Of a stretch of 7,902 nucleotides of DNA, positions 5,793 through 7,902 are shown one piece after another. Origin of the DNA: Robiginitomaculum sp. (lineage in GTDB: Bacteria > Pseudomonadota > Alphaproteobacteria > Caulobacterales > Maricaulaceae); assembly GCA_021647805.1 (NCBI GenBank), contig JAKITZ010000107.1, positions 1 through 7,902 of the forward strand, given 5' to 3'. The position numbers and the translations under genes are program-made. Within the stretch, counting starts at the first letter, position 1. Each line of letters starts with the position of its first letter. Under the pieces are notes generated by a model. That model was not told the DNA's origin. It searched no databases and worked only from the letters and a program-made list of their open reading frames with translations.

Positions 5793-6164
5793 ATGAGACG
5801 AATTTTGATTATATTGTCATTTAACTTTTTTGCTGTGGGCTGTACTACTGGTGCTAAATTTATTTCGGAGCTTGAAACAGCACCGATATGGTTTGTCGAT
5901 CAAATTCCTGAAGTTGAAGCAAAGGGCTATCCAAGCGTTGCCTCTACTCCGTCAGCACCTGATGATTTGCCATCTTTGAAATCTTGGGATGCTAAGATGG
6001 CAAAGTTAAAAACTGAAGGAGAGCAGGTTCGTCTTGATGCACAAAAGCAATTTGGAGCGGTAACAGATACGCAAGAGTTCGCACAATCAAGTATAGAACT
6101 GGCAGATGTTGAGAAATTCAACGAGGACGAAGCAGCAGCTTTGGCCGCAAAACAAAAAGACTGA
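5793..6164 (+). CDS. Small predicted lipoprotein upstream of recJ
   Basis: The 123-residue product is of unknown function. The N-terminus MRRILIILSFNFFAVGC is a short signal peptide ending in A-V-G-C, an acceptable but not ideal lipobox (Ala at -3), with Cys17 the likely lipidated residue. The mature part has a segment GYPSVASTPSAPDD (about 45-58), which resembles the 'GYPxLAxVPxRP' motif of small alphaproteobacterial lipoproteins, then a charged helical stretch (about 65-123) rich in Lys, Glu, Asp and Ala that could form a coiled coil. No enzyme motif is visible. The Shine-Dalgarno is weak (GAG about 9-10 nt upstream). It ends 31 nt before recJ with no terminator, so the two are probably co-transcribed. 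Its role is not deducible from sequence. Confidence 0.75.
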   Translation: MRRILIILSFNFFAVGCTTGAKFISELETAPIWFVDQIPEVEAKGYPSVASTPSAPDDLPSLKSWDAKMAKLKTEGEQVRLDAQKQFGAVTDTQEFAQSSIELADVEKFNEDEAAALAAKQKD

Positions 6165-6195
6165 TGTATGTTACCAAGCGTTTGGAAGTTAGTCG

Positions 6196-7902
6196 ATGAG
6201 TGATGAAACCTTATGGGGCATATCCAGTTCCGCCAGTGGACGAAGTTGGCTTTTGCGCGATAACAATGAACGCGAAGTTGATGAACTTTCTAGAATACAT
6301 AAACTACCGCAAATTGTTGCCAAATGCCTGACCGGACGCGGCATTACTGTTGAAACTGCCAATGCTTATTTGAACCCATCATTTCGCGAGCAGTTTCCAG
6401 AGCCGTCTGACTTTGCAGATATGGATAAAGCGGTGGCGATTATTCTACAGGCTGTTACCGACAAAACAGCAATAACTATTTTTGCCGACTATGATGTTGA
6501 TGGCGCAACTTCTTCGGCGCAATTACATCGTTGGTTACAACAGGTTGGCAATGTGCCCGATCTTTATGTGCCAGATCGCCTAACAGAGGGCTATGGTCCC
6601 TCGGTAATGGCATTTAATACTATCAAGGCTACGGGCGCTGAATTAGTCATCATCGTTGATTGTGGTGCAGTTTCTCATGATGCCATTGCTCATGCCAAGA
6701 GTATTGGCTTAACTGTAGTCGTGCTGGATCATCATTTGATGGGTGAGGGGGCAATGCCGGTGGCCGATGCTCTTGTTAACCCTAACCGCAATGATGACAC
6801 CTCTGGGTTTGGCTATTTGGCAGCAGCAGGGTTGGTGTTTATTTTGCTGGCCGCGTTGAACCGTAAAGCCCGTGAAATTGGTATGTTTGCCGATAAGCCA
6901 GAGCCGGATTTAATGAAGCTGGCGGAATTGGCAGCCTTGGGGACGGTCTGGGATGTGGCACAATTAGTCGGCTTTAATCGGGTATTGGTGGCGCAAGGGC
7001 TAAAGACTATGCGTTTTCTACACACTCCCGGACTGGCGGCATTGGCAGAAGTCGGCGAGATCGAGCCGCCGTTTTCCACTTATCATGCGGGGTTTGTATT
7101 AGGGCCACGGATAAATGCTGGTGGCAGAATAGGTAAATCCGACCTTGGGGCAGAATTATTGGCCAGTGATGACGGGGCGAGATGCTCCGAGATCGCTGCC
7201 GAACTGGATCGACTTAATATTGAGCGTAAAGCCATCGAAAAGCAGGTGCAGGAACAAGCCGAGGCAATGGCCGAGCAGCAAATGCCAGATGCTGCAATAT
7301 TGGTGGTGGCTGGAGCCGGCTGGCACCCCGGAGTAATTGGAATTGTTGCTGGACGGTTGAAGGATAAGTATAACCGTCCAACTGTGGTTATTGCCTTAGG
7401 TGATGATGGCTTGGGGCATGGGTCTGGCCGTTCTGTTTCCGGAGTGAATTTGGGCGAAGCGTTCTCACGAGCGGTAAAGTCAAAAGTGCTTATAAAAGGT
7501 GGTGGTCATGCCATGGCCGGTGGCCTTACTTTGCACGCAGATAAAGTTGAACAGTTCAGGGCGTTTCTTACCGCTGATATAGGCGCGGCGGCTTTAGAAG
7601 CTGGCTCCAGTCGTAAATTGAAAATTGATGCTGTTGCCGGTTTGCATGCCGTGGATATGGAATTAGCGACCGCTTTGGCTAGGTCTGAGCCGTTTGGCAT
7701 GGGCAATCCTGAGCCGGTACTGGCTTTTTCAGAAGTTTTCATAGCTTATGCGCAAGAGCTAAACGGCGGCCATGTGCGTTGTAGGCTAGAAACAGAATTA
7801 GGTGATGCCAGTTTGTCGGCGATATGTTTTAGAGCCAAGGATCGAGAACTGGCGGAAATTTTATTAAATAGAAGCGGTAATGCTTGTCATGTGGTCGGAA
7901 AA
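6196..7902 (+). CDS. recJ: Single-stranded-DNA-specific 5'-3' exonuclease RecJ (3' partial)
   Basis: RecJ degrades single-stranded DNA from 5' ends in RecF-pathway recombination, mismatch repair and base excision repair. The frame is open from ATG 6196 to the window edge, 569 codons, so only the last few tens of residues are probably missing. DHH-family motifs are intact: FADYDVDGATSS (D98, D100, D102), VDCG (D155), VVVLDHH (D178, H179, H180) and LGTVWDVAQL (D253). The DHHA1 and nucleic-acid-binding part follows: LGPRINAGGRIGKSD (about 302-316), HPGVIGIVAGRLKDKY (about 377-392), GSGRSVSG, KGGGHAMAGG (about 434-443) and FGMGNPEPV (about 500-508). GGAAG-like Shine-Dalgarno bases GGAAG (6184-6188) stand 7 nt before the ATG. 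It lies behind the small lipoprotein gene, probably in one transcript. Confidence 0.96.
   Translation, partial: MSDETLWGISSSASGRSWLLRDNNEREVDELSRIHKLPQIVAKCLTGRGITVETANAYLNPSFREQFPEPSDFADMDKAVAIILQAVTDKTAITIFADYDVDGATSSAQLHRWLQQVGNVPDLYVPDRLTEGYGPSVMAFNTIKATGAELVIIVDCGAVSHDAIAHAKSIGLTVVVLDHHLMGEGAMPVADALVNPNRNDDTSGFGYLAAAGLVFILLAALNRKAREIGMFADKPEPDLMKLAELAALGTVWDVAQLVGFNRVLVAQGLKTMRFLHTPGLAALAEVGEIEPPFSTYHAGFVLGPRINAGGRIGKSDLGAELLASDDGARCSEIAAELDRLNIERKAIEKQVQEQAEAMAEQQMPDAAILVVAGAGWHPGVIGIVAGRLKDKYNRPTVVIALGDDGLGHGSGRSVSGVNLGEAFSRAVKSKVLIKGGGHAMAGGLTLHADKVEQFRAFLTADIGAAALEAGSSRKLKIDAVAGLHAVDMELATALARSEPFGMGNPEPVLAFSEVFIAYAQELNGGHVRCRLETELGDASLSAICFRAKDRELAEILLNRSGNACHVVGK

Noticed and set aside
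6658..6672. RecJ motif II reading VDCG rather than VDNG as a mutated active site
   Set aside because: The aspartate is retained, and Cys at this position is common in alphaproteobacterial RecJ proteins.
1..7902. Mobile element, CRISPR, toxin-antitoxin or phage defence system
   Set aside because: No transposase, integrase, regular repeat array or defence-protein motif was found on either strand; the large shadow frames are all antisense to recognised genes.

Overview
The window looks like ordinary chromosomal DNA from a moderately AT-rich alphaproteobacterium. The evidence is an IHF-alpha tail followed by the MerR-like gene that often sits beside ihfA in this class, a COX15-type heme A synthase, an N-terminally extended S9, and alpha-style RecJ and L13 sequences. 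I cannot place it to order or genus from sequence alone. I found no phage, transposon, CRISPR or defence module.

Layout, left to right. (1) 2-738: the end of ihfA, a MerR-family regulator with an unclear non-ATG start, and a tRNA-Pro(GGG) gene with encoded CCA and its own good sigma70-type promoter. (2) 811-1869: heme A synthase (COX15/CtaA type), an integral membrane enzyme of cytochrome oxidase assembly. (3) 1854-4288, minus strand: a two-gene operon. PhoX/DUF839 phosphatase, carrying a combined Tat signal and lipobox, comes first. It overlaps a lipoprotein whose repeats look like a degenerate beta-propeller phytase. This operon converges on and overlaps the end of cox15. (4) 4289-4598: a divergent promoter region serving phoX (leftward) and rplM (rightward), with several AT-rich dyads. 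(5) 4599-5595: the rplM-rpsI ribosomal protein operon, closed by a clear intrinsic terminator. (6) 5793-7902: a small lipoprotein and recJ, probably one operon; recJ runs off the window end.

The rplM-rpsI, recJ, ihfA and cox15 genes are housekeeping. The part with accessory character is the phoX/phytase-like pair, which probably acts outside the inner membrane on organic phosphate and lies between two housekeeping blocks. Its promoter is a good housekeeping match, and I could not find a PHO box. Nothing in the window convincingly amounts to an undescribed system. The most useful leads are the degenerate propeller partner of PhoX, the Tat-lipoprotein signal on PhoX, the MerR start problem and the duplicated 3' end of the tRNA.
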